Source: Turicibacter sp. UBA7094
Lineage (GTDB): Bacteria > Bacillota_I > Bacilli_A > MOL361 > Turicibacteraceae
Reading direction: 5' to 3'
NCBI GenBank assembly: GCA_002493395.1
Contig: DKYS01000088.1
Span: forward strand, 1 to 7,309
DNA: 7,309 bases
Position 1 is the stretch's first letter; the number at the start of each line of letters is the position of its first letter. A model generated the notes under the pieces. The model was not told where the DNA came from. It saw only the letters and a program-made list of their open reading frames with translations, and made no database searches. Below, one piece after another: positions 1 through 6,938 of this stretch. A program made the position numbers and the translations under genes.

Positions 1-258
1 ATTTCCACGAATCCGTTTGACTGTTTAAATTTGGAATTAACACAAGTAAAAAATAGACAGTTAACCCTTTTTAATCAGATTCATTTTTTAAGGATACAAG
101 CGACTTTATGTGGTCAATCCATCTTTTGTTTTGAACAACAATCTGAAAAAAAGAGGCAATCTCTTCGTTTTGGCACCGTCAGTTATTTAATTTCTACACA
201 AAAAATAGGGGATATTGTCATTTGCGAGAATAAACGGACGTTGCTTATAACATGCTAA
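1..258 (+). CDS. 3' end of an unidentified protein, possibly pseudopilin-like
   Basis: The frame is open from the first base to a TAA at 256-258, giving 85 residues with no start codon needed, so this is probably the C-terminal part of a gene that begins outside the window. A TTG at 31 could start a 75-residue protein, but I see no convincing ribosome binding site before it. The visible part is mixed alpha/beta in character: a polar, Gln-rich helix-like stretch, an amphipathic segment around QIHFLRIQA, then alternating hydrophobic strands (FGTVSYLI, GDIVICE, TLLITC). This layout loosely resembles the C-terminal half of minor pseudopilins such as ComGD, but no diagnostic motif is present and the pilin N-terminal helix would lie outside the window. 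Function is unknown. vanW starts 39 bases downstream on the same strand, so co-transcription is possible. Confidence 0.5.
   Translation: MSTNPFDCLNLELTQVKNRQLTLFNQIHFLRIQATLCGQSIFCFEQQSEKKRQSLRFGTVSYLISTQKIGDIVICENKRTLLITC
222..251 (+). promoter_or_regulatory. Possible sigma-A promoter for the vanW gene
   Basis: TTGCGA at 222-227 (4 of 6 matches to TTGACA) is followed after 18 bases by TATAAC at 246-251 (5 of 6 matches to TATAAT). The predicted transcription start near 258 would give a leader of about 40 bases before the vanW ATG. The elements lie inside the last codons of the upstream gene, which is common in compact genomes but also means they could be chance matches. Confidence 0.35.
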
Positions 259-280
259 TAAGAGGACAATGTTTAGCATG
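251..280 (+). repeat. Perfect 8-bp inverted repeat between the first gene and vanW
   Basis: CATGCTAA at 251-258 and TTAGCATG at 273-280 are exact reverse complements separated by 14 bases. The left arm contains the stop codon of the upstream gene and abuts the candidate -10 box. The right arm ends three bases before the GAGGAGG ribosome binding site (284-290) of vanW. No U-tract follows, so it does not look like an intrinsic terminator. It could be an operator or an RNA hairpin that affects translation of vanW. Confidence 0.5.
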
Positions 281-297
281 ACTGAGGAGGATTAAAG

Positions 298-1572
298 ATG
301 TGGCAGGCAAAAGGGTGGCAAAAAATAGGGCAGGCGTTCGCATCCGTTAAGCTAGTATTCATGTTATTGGGAATCGGAGGGGGATGTCTGTTCATCGAGT
401 TACCCGCGTTTGCTCATGGGGAAGCCATGAACCCGCGTCTTGTTATTGATGGACAGGAAGTTTCTTCGTCTCAAACGGAAGTCATTAAGGCGGTCATTGA
501 GGACGCGTTTGGTCATCAACTCGAGCGAAAAATAGTCGTTATGGCGGATGATAAACGATTTGAGACAACCCTTTCAACTTTTGATCCGAAAATGAGCAAA
601 TCGATTGATCAAGTCGTAGACGAAATGATTAAAGTAGCCAGGGATTTAGAATCGATGGAGTGGGCGACTCAACTGCAAGAACCGATTCGGTACGAGATTA
701 ATTTAGCGTATGATTACGATCAACAACTGATTGAAGACTGGGCACGACTCATTGAGAAAGAAGTTTATATTGAGAAGATAGAGCCGACGTTTGAGAGGCA
801 AGGGAAGAATCAATTAACGCTAAAAGAGGGACGAGATGGACAATTAATTTTAGCAGAACAATTACGAGATTCCATCGTTCAGGCATTAAAAGAGTCGAAG
901 GCAGATTTAATTGAAATTCAAGCCAATATCTTAACCGATCCTCGGGAACTGGATGTATTAGAGTTAAGGACGGTGAATGCTAAAATTTCATCTTACTCCA
1001 CGAATTATTTGCCAGGTATTGGGCGGGCAAAAAATGTGGAGTTAGCGGCATCTAAAATTAATCACACCATTTTGATGCCAGGCGAACAGTTTTCATATGC
1101 CAAAAAAGTCTCACCGGTAACGATTGAAAATGGGTACGTCAATTCAACTGTGTTTTTCAACGGGCGTCCGGTTCCAGGAGTAGGGGGAGGGATTTGTCAG
1201 GTTTCATCGACGCTATATAATGCGCATCTTTTAGCAGGGATTGTTGCGACGGAGCGACGTAATCATAGTTTGCCAGTTAGTTATGTTCCATTAGGTCAAG
1301 ATGCGACGATGGTTGACTATTCGGTAGATTTGAAATTTATTAATACACTGGATTACCCCATTTATATTTCCACCTATGCAGCCTATGGGAGCTTAACGGT
1401 TGAACTTTGGTCAAATGCCGAGGCCTTACATGGAATTCGATATGAGCCAAAGACGGTCGTGTATGATAACGGGCTTAAAGCCGACACGACTTTATATGGG
1501 TATAATGCCGAAGGGGAAGTCGTTTATGAACGATTTTTACATACGAGTGTTTATAAAAAGAAAGCAAAATAA
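298..1572 (+). CDS. Secreted VanW-domain protein (424 aa)
   Basis: Residues 1-40 look like a signal peptide: a basic start, a hydrophobic core around residues 18-35, and a likely cut after AFA (37-39). The mature protein would be exported, though the core could instead act as an anchor. Residues about 45-225 are alpha/beta and probably form the repeat-type domain that often precedes VanW (PG_binding_4-like); this part is inferred from layout only. Residues about 235-370 are the VanW domain, recognised by PGIGRAKNVELAASKIN, then LMPGEQFSY (259-267), then GVGGGICQVSSTLYNA (294-309), then RRNHSLPVSYVPLGQDA. The C-terminal tail (about 380-420) ends in VVYERFLHTSVYKKK, as in other VanW proteins. 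VanW is named from vancomycin-resistance clusters, but its biochemical role is not established and no van genes are here, so resistance should not be inferred. The ATG at 298 is chosen because GAGGAGG lies seven bases upstream (284-290). Confidence 0.9.
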   Translation: MWQAKGWQKIGQAFASVKLVFMLLGIGGGCLFIELPAFAHGEAMNPRLVIDGQEVSSSQTEVIKAVIEDAFGHQLERKIVVMADDKRFETTLSTFDPKMSKSIDQVVDEMIKVARDLESMEWATQLQEPIRYEINLAYDYDQQLIEDWARLIEKEVYIEKIEPTFERQGKNQLTLKEGRDGQLILAEQLRDSIVQALKESKADLIEIQANILTDPRELDVLELRTVNAKISSYSTNYLPGIGRAKNVELAASKINHTILMPGEQFSYAKKVSPVTIENGYVNSTVFFNGRPVPGVGGGICQVSSTLYNAHLLAGIVATERRNHSLPVSYVPLGQDATMVDYSVDLKFINTLDYPIYISTYAAYGSLTVELWSNAEALHGIRYEPKTVVYDNGLKADTTLYGYNAEGEVVYERFLHTSVYKKKAK

Positions 1573-1602
1573 AAGGAGAGGTCAACCGTACCTCTCCTTT
1601 TT
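1571..1602. terminator. Bidirectional rho-independent terminator between vanW and rqcH
   Basis: AAAAGGAGAGG (1571-1581) pairs perfectly with CCTCTCCTTTT (1591-1601) around a 9-base loop. On the + strand the stem ends in a T run and serves vanW, whose stop codon overlaps its base. On the - strand the same stem is followed by T-rich sequence (CTTTTATTTTG), so it can also end the convergent rqcH transcript, whose stop lies only a few bases away at 1606. Confidence 0.9.
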
Positions 1603-1605
1603 CGA

Positions 1606-3309
1606 TTATTTTAATTTTTTAAGCGTCATGATGAAGTGTTCATCAGGATCGATATAAATGGTTTTTTGGTTCTCATACGTGACAAATCCAAGGTGAGCAG
1701 CGGGAACTTTTTTGACGTGGCGAACCCGAGTATAGTCAATTGGAACGCTCGATGAGAGACGCCCTTTTGAAAAGTAAGAGGCGAGCTGAGCAGCCGCACG
1801 AATCGTTGCCTCACTTAATTCATCAGCCTCGCTTCGAACGAGCACGTGTGAACCCGGCATATCTTTTGCATGAAACCACCATTCGTGGCGACGGGCAAAC
1901 TTATGTGTCAAATAATCATTTTGAAGGTTATTCTTCCCAACAAAAATTTCTACACCATCGGGTGATAAATATTTTTCAATATTAGGCTTTGAACTTCCTT
2001 TGCGTTTTTTACTTTGTTTTTTTCGTAAGTATCCCGCTAACTCTAATTCTTCTTTAATTTCATAAGCATCTTTTAATGTCGCCGTCTCCATTTGAAGCAT
2101 TAATGTTTCAAAGTAGGCGGTTTCTTTTTCTGCCTTATCGATTTGGTCGATAATATAATTGACGGCGTTTTTAGCTTTCGTATATTTTTGAAAATACTTT
2201 TGGGCATTTTCTGAGGGGGTTAACATGGGCTCTAATGGGATGGTCACTTCTTCTAACGTCGGCGAGTAGAAGTTTTGAACCCGAATCGCTGTCTTCCCTT
2301 TTGAAAGTTGATAAAGATTCGCTAAAATTAAATCCCCTAATTGTTTATACTGATCAGCTTTTTCAGAATTAATTAATTCTTGCTGAAGTTTCTCACATTT
2401 TTTGAGGTTTTTTTCGTGTTCTTGACGGATGAAACGCTCGATGTCATAAAATTGTTGTCGGATACGGTCGCGTTCATCTTTTCCAAAATAATAGCGATCA
2501 AACATCTCCCAAATGGTTTCGCATAAAATAAGCTCGCTATGCGTGTGGTAGAGTGGAATAAGATAAAAGTTTTCTTTGGCTCCAATCATGAGGTGGTAAG
2601 AGGGCTTATTTTGAATGTCTTGAATCGTTTGCGTAAAGGAGTGATAAAGATCGGTGAGCGTGTCTGATTCACTTCGGTAAACGATTTCGCGTGCAATGAG
2701 GGGAGAGAGTCCTTGAAACTTGGCGACGAGTTGCTTATCGTAGCGCTCTTGTTCGGTGATAAGGTGAGCAAACGTTTGAAAATCAAGGTCATCGGGAGAT
2801 TGTTTTTCTTGGACCGGAGGTAAAATATAGGTCGCCCCCGGTTGCAATGACCGATAACGATTGATAAGCGGAGAGACGTGTTTAATCGTATCAAGAATTC
2901 GATGATTTGCATCTGTTAAAATGAGATTACTATGTTTCCCCATAATTTCAATGTATAAAAACTTGATCATTTGGTCACCCAGTTCATTCATATGACGGAT
3001 GGTAAATTTAATGATTCGATCGTGATTGATTTGTTCAATCTGGTGAATTATCCCGCCTTCTAAATGTTTTCGTAAAAACATACAAAACATTGGCGGTTCA
3101 TCTGGATATTGATAGTCTAGCTGTGTGATTTGAACACGGGCATAGGTAGGGTGGGTTGAAAATAAAACTTTTTGATTTTTCCCTCCGGCACGAATTTGCA
3201 TGAGAATTTCATGGTTTGATAACTGATAGATTTTATTGATTCGCCCAGCTGTTAAACTTTCTTTTAAAGCTTTGGCAACGCTCGATGTCATAAGACCGTC
3301 AAAAGCCAT
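1606..3309 (-). CDS. rqcH: RqcH / NFACT family ribosome quality control protein (567 aa)
   Basis: This is the bacterial homologue of Rqc2/NEMF, formerly annotated as fibronectin-binding protein (Fbp/PavA/YloA). In Bacillus subtilis RqcH binds stalled 50S-peptidyl-tRNA complexes and recruits tRNA-Ala to add C-terminal alanine tails that mark the peptide for degradation. The NFACT-N domain fills roughly residues 1-170 and keeps D97-R98 (in INHDRII), the pair required for tRNA-Ala recruitment. EIMGKHSNLIL (121-131) is another family motif. A helix-hairpin-helix-like region follows (about 175-235), then charged coiled-coil stretches at about 278-335 and 365-425. NFACT-R spans about 445-545, with HEWWFHAKDMPGSHVLVRS at 475-493. 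Length is close to the usual 560-570. The ATG is supported by AGAGGTG eight bases upstream. The NFACT-R end reads KKVPAAHLGFVTY where the family usually has a KPxGAKPGxV-like stretch. It appears to be a single-gene transcript. Confidence 0.96.
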   Translation of the reverse strand: MAFDGLMTSSVAKALKESLTAGRINKIYQLSNHEILMQIRAGGKNQKVLFSTHPTYARVQITQLDYQYPDEPPMFCMFLRKHLEGGIIHQIEQINHDRIIKFTIRHMNELGDQMIKFLYIEIMGKHSNLILTDANHRILDTIKHVSPLINRYRSLQPGATYILPPVQEKQSPDDLDFQTFAHLITEQERYDKQLVAKFQGLSPLIAREIVYRSESDTLTDLYHSFTQTIQDIQNKPSYHLMIGAKENFYLIPLYHTHSELILCETIWEMFDRYYFGKDERDRIRQQFYDIERFIRQEHEKNLKKCEKLQQELINSEKADQYKQLGDLILANLYQLSKGKTAIRVQNFYSPTLEEVTIPLEPMLTPSENAQKYFQKYTKAKNAVNYIIDQIDKAEKETAYFETLMLQMETATLKDAYEIKEELELAGYLRKKQSKKRKGSSKPNIEKYLSPDGVEIFVGKNNLQNDYLTHKFARRHEWWFHAKDMPGSHVLVRSEADELSEATIRAAAQLASYFSKGRLSSSVPIDYTRVRHVKKVPAAHLGFVTYENQKTIYIDPDEHFIMTLKKLK

Positions 3310-3349
3310 AGAAAAATCACCTCTTTAACACTAAAATTTTATATTTAAA

Positions 3350-3378
3350 AGTATAGCATTTTTTAAAATGATTAGACA
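3350..3378 (-). promoter_or_regulatory. Extended -10 promoter for rqcH
   Basis: Read on the - strand, TGCTATACT (3358 down to 3350) supplies a TGN extension and the -10 hexamer TATACT. At 17-base spacing the -35 position (3378-3373) holds TGTCTA, which is a poor match, as is common with extended -10 promoters. The start of transcription would lie near 3343, about 35 bases before the rqcH ATG. Confidence 0.55.
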
Positions 3379-3414
3379 TAAAAACAGCGAAAAATCTCAT
3401 AATAATGCGAGAGG

Positions 3415-3444
3415 TTGTATATAAATTTTAAAAAGGTCTAAAAT
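3415..3444 (+). promoter_or_regulatory. Possible distal promoter for gmk-rpoZ
   Basis: TTGTAT (3415-3420), an 18-base spacer and TAAAAT (3439-3444) form a plausible but weak sigma-A promoter about 100 bases before gmk. In such AT-rich DNA this could be a chance match. Confidence 0.25.
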
Positions 3445-3484
3445 GAATGAGAGCATAATTCGTTATAAATTCGAGATGGAACTA

Positions 3485-3513
3485 TTTAATTTTATTTAAA
3501 TTCATGCTATTAT
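3485..3513 (+). promoter_or_regulatory. Extended -10 promoter for gmk-rpoZ
   Basis: TGC followed by TATTAT (3505-3513) makes an extended -10 box. TTTAAT (3485-3490) sits 17 bases upstream as a weak -35. The start site would fall near 3520, giving a short leader with the AAGGAG ribosome binding site at 3530-3535. The remaining DNA between rqcH and gmk is AT-rich with no ORF of note. Confidence 0.55.
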
Positions 3514-3545
3514 AGTGGAATGAAAGTTTAAGGAGAAGTGAATGC

Positions 3546-4169
3546 ATGAGATTAGTAGAAAAAGGTGTACTAATAGTCATATCAGGTCCTAGTGGTGTAG
3601 GAAAAGGAACGGTGCGCGCGTCGATATTTGAACAAGAAAATCATAATTTAGAGTATTCGATTTCAATGACGACAAGAAAACCCCGCGTTGGTGAGGTTCA
3701 TGGTGTGGATTATTTCTTCGTTGAAAAAGAAGAATTTTTAGATAGAATTGATCAAGGTCAATTATTAGAGTGGGCGGAATTCGTTGGAAATTATTATGGA
3801 ACGCCACTTGATTATGTGAATCAAAAATTAGATGAAGGAAAAGATGTTGTCCTTGAAATCGAGGTACAAGGGGCCTTACAAGTGAAAAATGTAATGCCGG
3901 ATGCATGTTTTATTTTTATTGCCCCGCCAAGCATGGACGAACTTCGTAATCGTATTATGACGCGTGGAACGGAAGCCATGGAGGTTATTAATAAGCGAAT
4001 GCAAAAAGCGGAATCTGAAATCGGCTTAGCGCATGAGTATGATTATATCGTTATTAATGACACGGTTGAAAATGCTCGTGATCGCATCATGGCGATTATT
4101 GAGGCAGAACACTCACGTTCAAATCGTGTTTTAGAATATTATAATAAAAATATTGTGGAGGTTGAATAA
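3546..4169 (+). CDS. gmk: Guanylate kinase (207 aa)
   Basis: Cytosolic enzyme that transfers phosphate from ATP to GMP (or dGMP), giving GDP, an essential step towards GTP. The P-loop GPSGVGKGT is at residues 14-22. The GMP-binding region includes YSISMTTRKPRVGEVHGVDYFF (37-58), with R44, R47, E50 and Y56, and EWAEFVGNYYGTP (75-87). EIEVQGALQV (104-113) and the lid segment around NRIMTRGTE (135-143) are also typical. Length matches the usual 200-207, and the protein aligns along its whole length with what I recall of Bacillus Gmk. In Bacillota this enzyme is a known target of inhibition by (p)ppGpp. Another ATG at 3542 is four bases upstream but out of frame and soon hits a stop; the ATG at 3546 is ten bases after AAGGAG. 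rpoZ follows after two bases, so the two are co-transcribed. Confidence 0.97.
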   Translation: MRLVEKGVLIVISGPSGVGKGTVRASIFEQENHNLEYSISMTTRKPRVGEVHGVDYFFVEKEEFLDRIDQGQLLEWAEFVGNYYGTPLDYVNQKLDEGKDVVLEIEVQGALQVKNVMPDACFIFIAPPSMDELRNRIMTRGTEAMEVINKRMQKAESEIGLAHEYDYIVINDTVENARDRIMAIIEAEHSRSNRVLEYYNKNIVEVE

Positions 4170-4171
4170 GA

Positions 4172-4399
4172 ATGACAGGAATGCGTTACCCATCAATTGA
4201 TAAATTATTAGATAAAGTCGATTCAAAATATAAAATTGCTTATATTGCAGCTAAACGTGCACGTCAAATTGTCAATGACGGACAATCTCAGTTAGATTAT
4301 GTAGATGGTTTACCAACAGCAAAATGTGCTAAACCGGTAGGGGTTGCATTAGAAGAACTCTTAAATGATGTCGTTGATTTTGAATTAAAAGAGCAATAA
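4172..4399 (+). CDS. rpoZ: RNA polymerase omega subunit (75 aa)
   Basis: Small accessory subunit that helps fold and hold the beta-prime subunit during RNA polymerase assembly. The omega signature is clear: YPSIDKLLDKVDSKYKIAY followed by AAKRARQIV, then the short C-terminal helix EELLNDVVDFELKE. Length fits the short Bacillota form (about 67-75 residues). The ribosome binding site GGAGG (4157-4161) lies inside the last codons of gmk, ten bases before the ATG, so translation of the two genes is probably coupled. A second in-frame ATG at 4181 is possible but has no better ribosome binding site. Pairing gmk with rpoZ is widespread and links the GTP supply gene to a polymerase subunit. A strong terminator follows directly. 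Confidence 0.95.
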   Translation: MTGMRYPSIDKLLDKVDSKYKIAYIAAKRARQIVNDGQSQLDYVDGLPTAKCAKPVGVALEELLNDVVDFELKEQ

Positions 4400-4404
4400 G
4401 AGGG

Positions 4405-4438
4405 AAAAACCTTAGCCGATGCTAAGGTTTTTGTTTTT
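4405..4438 (+). terminator. Rho-independent terminator after rpoZ
   Basis: A perfect 12-bp stem (AAAAACCTTAGC at 4405-4416 with GCTAAGGTTTTT at 4421-4432) closes on the tetraloop CGAT and runs into a T-rich tract (TTTTTGTTTTTT). This should end the gmk-rpoZ transcript before priA. Confidence 0.93.
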
Positions 4439-4442
4439 TATA

Positions 4443-4471
4443 AGTTTATAAAAAAGGAGAAGTCCTATAAT
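4443..4471 (+). promoter_or_regulatory. Promoter for priA
   Basis: A consensus TATAAT (4466-4471) lies 29 bases before the priA ATG and just after the rpoZ terminator. The -35 region has no good TTGACA match at 17 bases (AGTTTA, 4443-4448); TTTATA at 4445-4450 gives 15-base spacing. The perfect -10 and its place directly after a terminator make a promoter here likely, although the -35 is uncertain. Confidence 0.6.
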
Positions 4472-4487
4472 AAAGGGAACGGTGTCT

Positions 4488-4492
4488 GGAGG
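4488..4492 (+). promoter_or_regulatory. Ribosome binding site that fixes the priA start
   Basis: GGAGG lies eight bases before the ATG at 4501. An in-frame GTG at 4492 overlaps this site and cannot use it, so the longer 792-residue reading is unlikely. Confidence 0.85.
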
Positions 4493-4500
4493 TGTTAAAA

Positions 4501-6870
4501 ATGATCGCAGAGGTTGTTGTCGATATAAAAAATAAGGCAGTTAATAAAGTTTTTGACTATCTCGTTCCTAAACCATTAGAAGGTGTTGTTCAATCGGGAG
4601 TTCGTGTTCTCGTCCCGTTTGGGCCACGAACCGTGATGGGATTTGTTATTTCCTTAAAGGAAGAGACCGAGTTGAAGAAGCTAAGGTCAATTAAAGAGCT
4701 GATTGATGTCCTTCCCGTCTTAAATGATGAACTAAAAGAATTAGGGATGAGTCTAAGTGTTGAAACAGGAAGTACGATGATTCAATGTTTTGAGGCAATG
4801 ATTCCTAATGCCATGCGTGCAAAATATAAGAAAAAATTGCTCTGTGTCAAAGAACCAGAATCACCAGCTATTAAATCGTTATTTTGTCAGACCAATCCCA
4901 TTGATTATGATCAAGTCCCTCTCTCTCTTTTGAAGGAAGTGAAAAAAGCGCTCGAACAAAAGGAACTTGAACTGATTTATGAGGTTAAGGATAAGTTAGG
5001 TAAAAAGATGGTCAAGTATGTGGCGTTAGTCCAACCTTTGTCGGACATGTCAGCTTTTAATCGTGCCGTCAAACAAAAGAAAGTTTTACTTTATTTAATG
5101 GAGCAAAAACAACCCGTGTTAAAATCCCGCTTAACGGAAGAATTACAAGTCACGCCTGCGGTTTTAAAATCGTTAGTCGAAAAGGGCGTCATGAAAGAAA
5201 TTGAGGTAGAGGCTTATCGCGATCCTTATGCAGATAAGGTTTATTCGCCATCTAAGGCTTTGGCGCTTAATCATGAGCAAGAGGTAGCGGTTCAAACGGT
5301 ATTATCAGCCAATGAGGCAAAGGCACACGATGTTTTTTTACTGCATGGAATTACAGGAAGTGGAAAGACGGAGGTTTATTTACAAATTATTGAATCGGTG
5401 ATTAAGCGAGGACAGCAGGCGATTATGCTTGTTCCAGAAATTGCGCTTACCCCCCAGATTGCTGGACGGTTTAAAAGTCGTTTTCAAAATCAAGTGGCGG
5501 TGTTGCACAGTGCGTTGTCGATGGGGGAGAAGTATGATGAATGGCGTAAAATTTTAAAGCAAGAGGTCCAAATTGTGGTAGGTGCCCGGTCGGCCATCTT
5601 TGCCCCGTTTAAAGAGATAGGTGTGATTATCATTGATGAAGAGCATGAATCGACTTATAAGCAGGAAGAAGCCCCGAGGTATCACGCCATTGAGGTAGCG
5701 AAGTGGCGTTCAGCGGTTCATCGATGCCCGGTTGTTTTAGGAAGTGCCACGCCTTCGTTAGAGTCATTTGCGCGTGCTCAAAAAGGGGTTTATCGCTTAT
5801 TAACGCTTTCGCATCGTGCCGTCTCTTCGGCGAAGTTACCGACTGTTAAATTAATCGATATGAGACAACATAAAGCGGGAGATCAATTAATTTTAAGTGA
5901 GGTGTTACGTACCGCGATTGCCACCCGCTTAGAACGGAAAGAACAAGTGGTGTTATTATTAAATCGTCGTGGATATTCGAGTTTTTTACAGTGCCGTGAA
6001 TGCGGAGAGGTCGTGAATTGCCCAAATTGTGATGTTTCATTGACGTATCATAAATCAAACCAAAAATTGAAGTGTCATTATTGTGGTTTTGAAACGTTTT
6101 TACTTAAACGTTGTCCGGCTTGTCAAAGCGAGGAGTTACGCTTTTTTGGACTTGGAACCCAGAAGGTTGAAGAGTATTTAAATGAAGAATTTCCAGGTGC
6201 AAAAACGATGCGAATGGATGTCGATACGACGTCTAAAAAAGGAGCCCATCAAGAGTTAATCGAGGCCTTTGAGCGAAAAGAGGCGGATATTTTAATCGGA
6301 ACGCAAATGGTCGGAAAAGGTCTTGATTTTAAAGAGGTAACGTTAGTCGGTGTGCTAGCTGCTGATTTAATGCTTCATTTGGCTGATTTTCGGGCGGCCG
6401 AGCGGACATTTCAGTTATTGACTCAAGTTGCCGGACGTGCGGGAAGACACGAGCTTGAGGGAGAGGTGCTTATTCAAACGTATAGCCCCGATCACTATGT
6501 GATGCAATGCGTGGTTGAACAAAATTACCAAGCTTTTTATGTCGAGGAGATGAAGATACGACGCCGGTTTGGGTATCCTCCTTATTATTATCTAGCGAGT
6601 GTGATGTTAAATAGCGAGGATTATAACGAGTTAATTATGTCCTGTGATAAAGTGAACCAGTATTTGAAGAGTCAACTAGGGCATAGTTGTCTGATTGTTG
6701 GACCAACCATGCCGTATGTTGGACGAATTAATCAGCGTTTTAGAATGTATTTTATGATAAAATATAAGCAGGAACCGAAATTACGAGCGATTTTATTACA
6801 GTTGCTGACGTATTTTCAGGAAGGTCCGGTTCATTTATCGCTAGACTTCTTCCCGTATCAATTTAATTAA
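4501..6870 (+). CDS. priA: Primosomal replication-restart helicase PriA (789 aa)
   Basis: 3'-5' superfamily 2 DNA helicase that recognises stalled or collapsed forks and directs reloading of the replicative helicase, in Bacilli through DnaD, DnaB and DnaI. Residues 1 to about 105 are the 3'-end-binding domain (IAEVVVDIKNKAVNKVFDY; VRVLVPFG), and a winged-helix region follows to about 230. Helicase motifs appear in order: Walker A GITGSGKT (283-290), DEEH (379-382), GSATPS (414-419), NRRGY (488-492), GTQMVGKGLDF (600-610) and QVAGRAGR (642-649). Eight zinc-binding cysteines are all present in four CxxC pairs: C498/C501, C507/C510, C525/C528 and C538/C541. The C-terminal domain is complete, and length is close to the roughly 800 of Bacillus. 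ATG 4501 is preferred over GTG 4492 because of the GGAGG position. The gene has its own promoter, and coaBC, which often sits between rpoZ and priA in Bacilli, is not here. Confidence 0.97.
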   Translation: MIAEVVVDIKNKAVNKVFDYLVPKPLEGVVQSGVRVLVPFGPRTVMGFVISLKEETELKKLRSIKELIDVLPVLNDELKELGMSLSVETGSTMIQCFEAMIPNAMRAKYKKKLLCVKEPESPAIKSLFCQTNPIDYDQVPLSLLKEVKKALEQKELELIYEVKDKLGKKMVKYVALVQPLSDMSAFNRAVKQKKVLLYLMEQKQPVLKSRLTEELQVTPAVLKSLVEKGVMKEIEVEAYRDPYADKVYSPSKALALNHEQEVAVQTVLSANEAKAHDVFLLHGITGSGKTEVYLQIIESVIKRGQQAIMLVPEIALTPQIAGRFKSRFQNQVAVLHSALSMGEKYDEWRKILKQEVQIVVGARSAIFAPFKEIGVIIIDEEHESTYKQEEAPRYHAIEVAKWRSAVHRCPVVLGSATPSLESFARAQKGVYRLLTLSHRAVSSAKLPTVKLIDMRQHKAGDQLILSEVLRTAIATRLERKEQVVLLLNRRGYSSFLQCRECGEVVNCPNCDVSLTYHKSNQKLKCHYCGFETFLLKRCPACQSEELRFFGLGTQKVEEYLNEEFPGAKTMRMDVDTTSKKGAHQELIEAFERKEADILIGTQMVGKGLDFKEVTLVGVLAADLMLHLADFRAAERTFQLLTQVAGRAGRHELEGEVLIQTYSPDHYVMQCVVEQNYQAFYVEEMKIRRRFGYPPYYYLASVMLNSEDYNELIMSCDKVNQYLKSQLGHSCLIVGPTMPYVGRINQRFRMYFMIKYKQEPKLRAILLQLLTYFQEGPVHLSLDFFPYQFN

Positions 6871-6938
6871 AAAATCTTAATAAGACAGTAGTAAAATGTC
6901 GATAGATATGTTAATAATAATTAGAGTCTAGGTCTACC

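Noticed and set aside
298..1572. VanW as a marker of vancomycin resistance
   Set aside because: VanW domains are common in susceptible Gram-positive bacteria, and no vanHAX-type ligase or two-component genes are in the window.
1400..1657. 85-codon ORF on the + strand running from inside vanW past its terminator
   Set aside because: It is a frame shadow of vanW, reads through a strong terminator and enters the opposite-strand rqcH, with no recognisable protein.
1740..1985. 81-codon + strand ORF inside rqcH
   Set aside because: It is antisense to the highly conserved NFACT-R domain and has no ribosome binding site or family similarity.
3391..3413. Imperfect palindrome CTCATAATAATGCGAG in the rqcH-gmk spacer as an operator
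   Set aside because: The arms match for only a few bases without bulges, which is expected by chance in AT-rich DNA.
4492..4500. GTG at 4492 as the priA start
   Set aside because: It overlaps the GGAGG ribosome binding site; the ATG at 4501 has ideal spacing and begins the family-typical MIAEVVVD sequence.
5846..6058. 70-codon - strand ORF inside priA
   Set aside because: It is antisense to the PriA helicase and zinc-binding region, so it is a shadow of a conserved gene.
6896..6931. Eleven-codon Ile-rich ORF (MSIDMLIIIRV) before fmt, a possible leader peptide
   Set aside because: It has no ribosome binding site before its ATG, is very short, and has no linked amino-acid biosynthesis gene.
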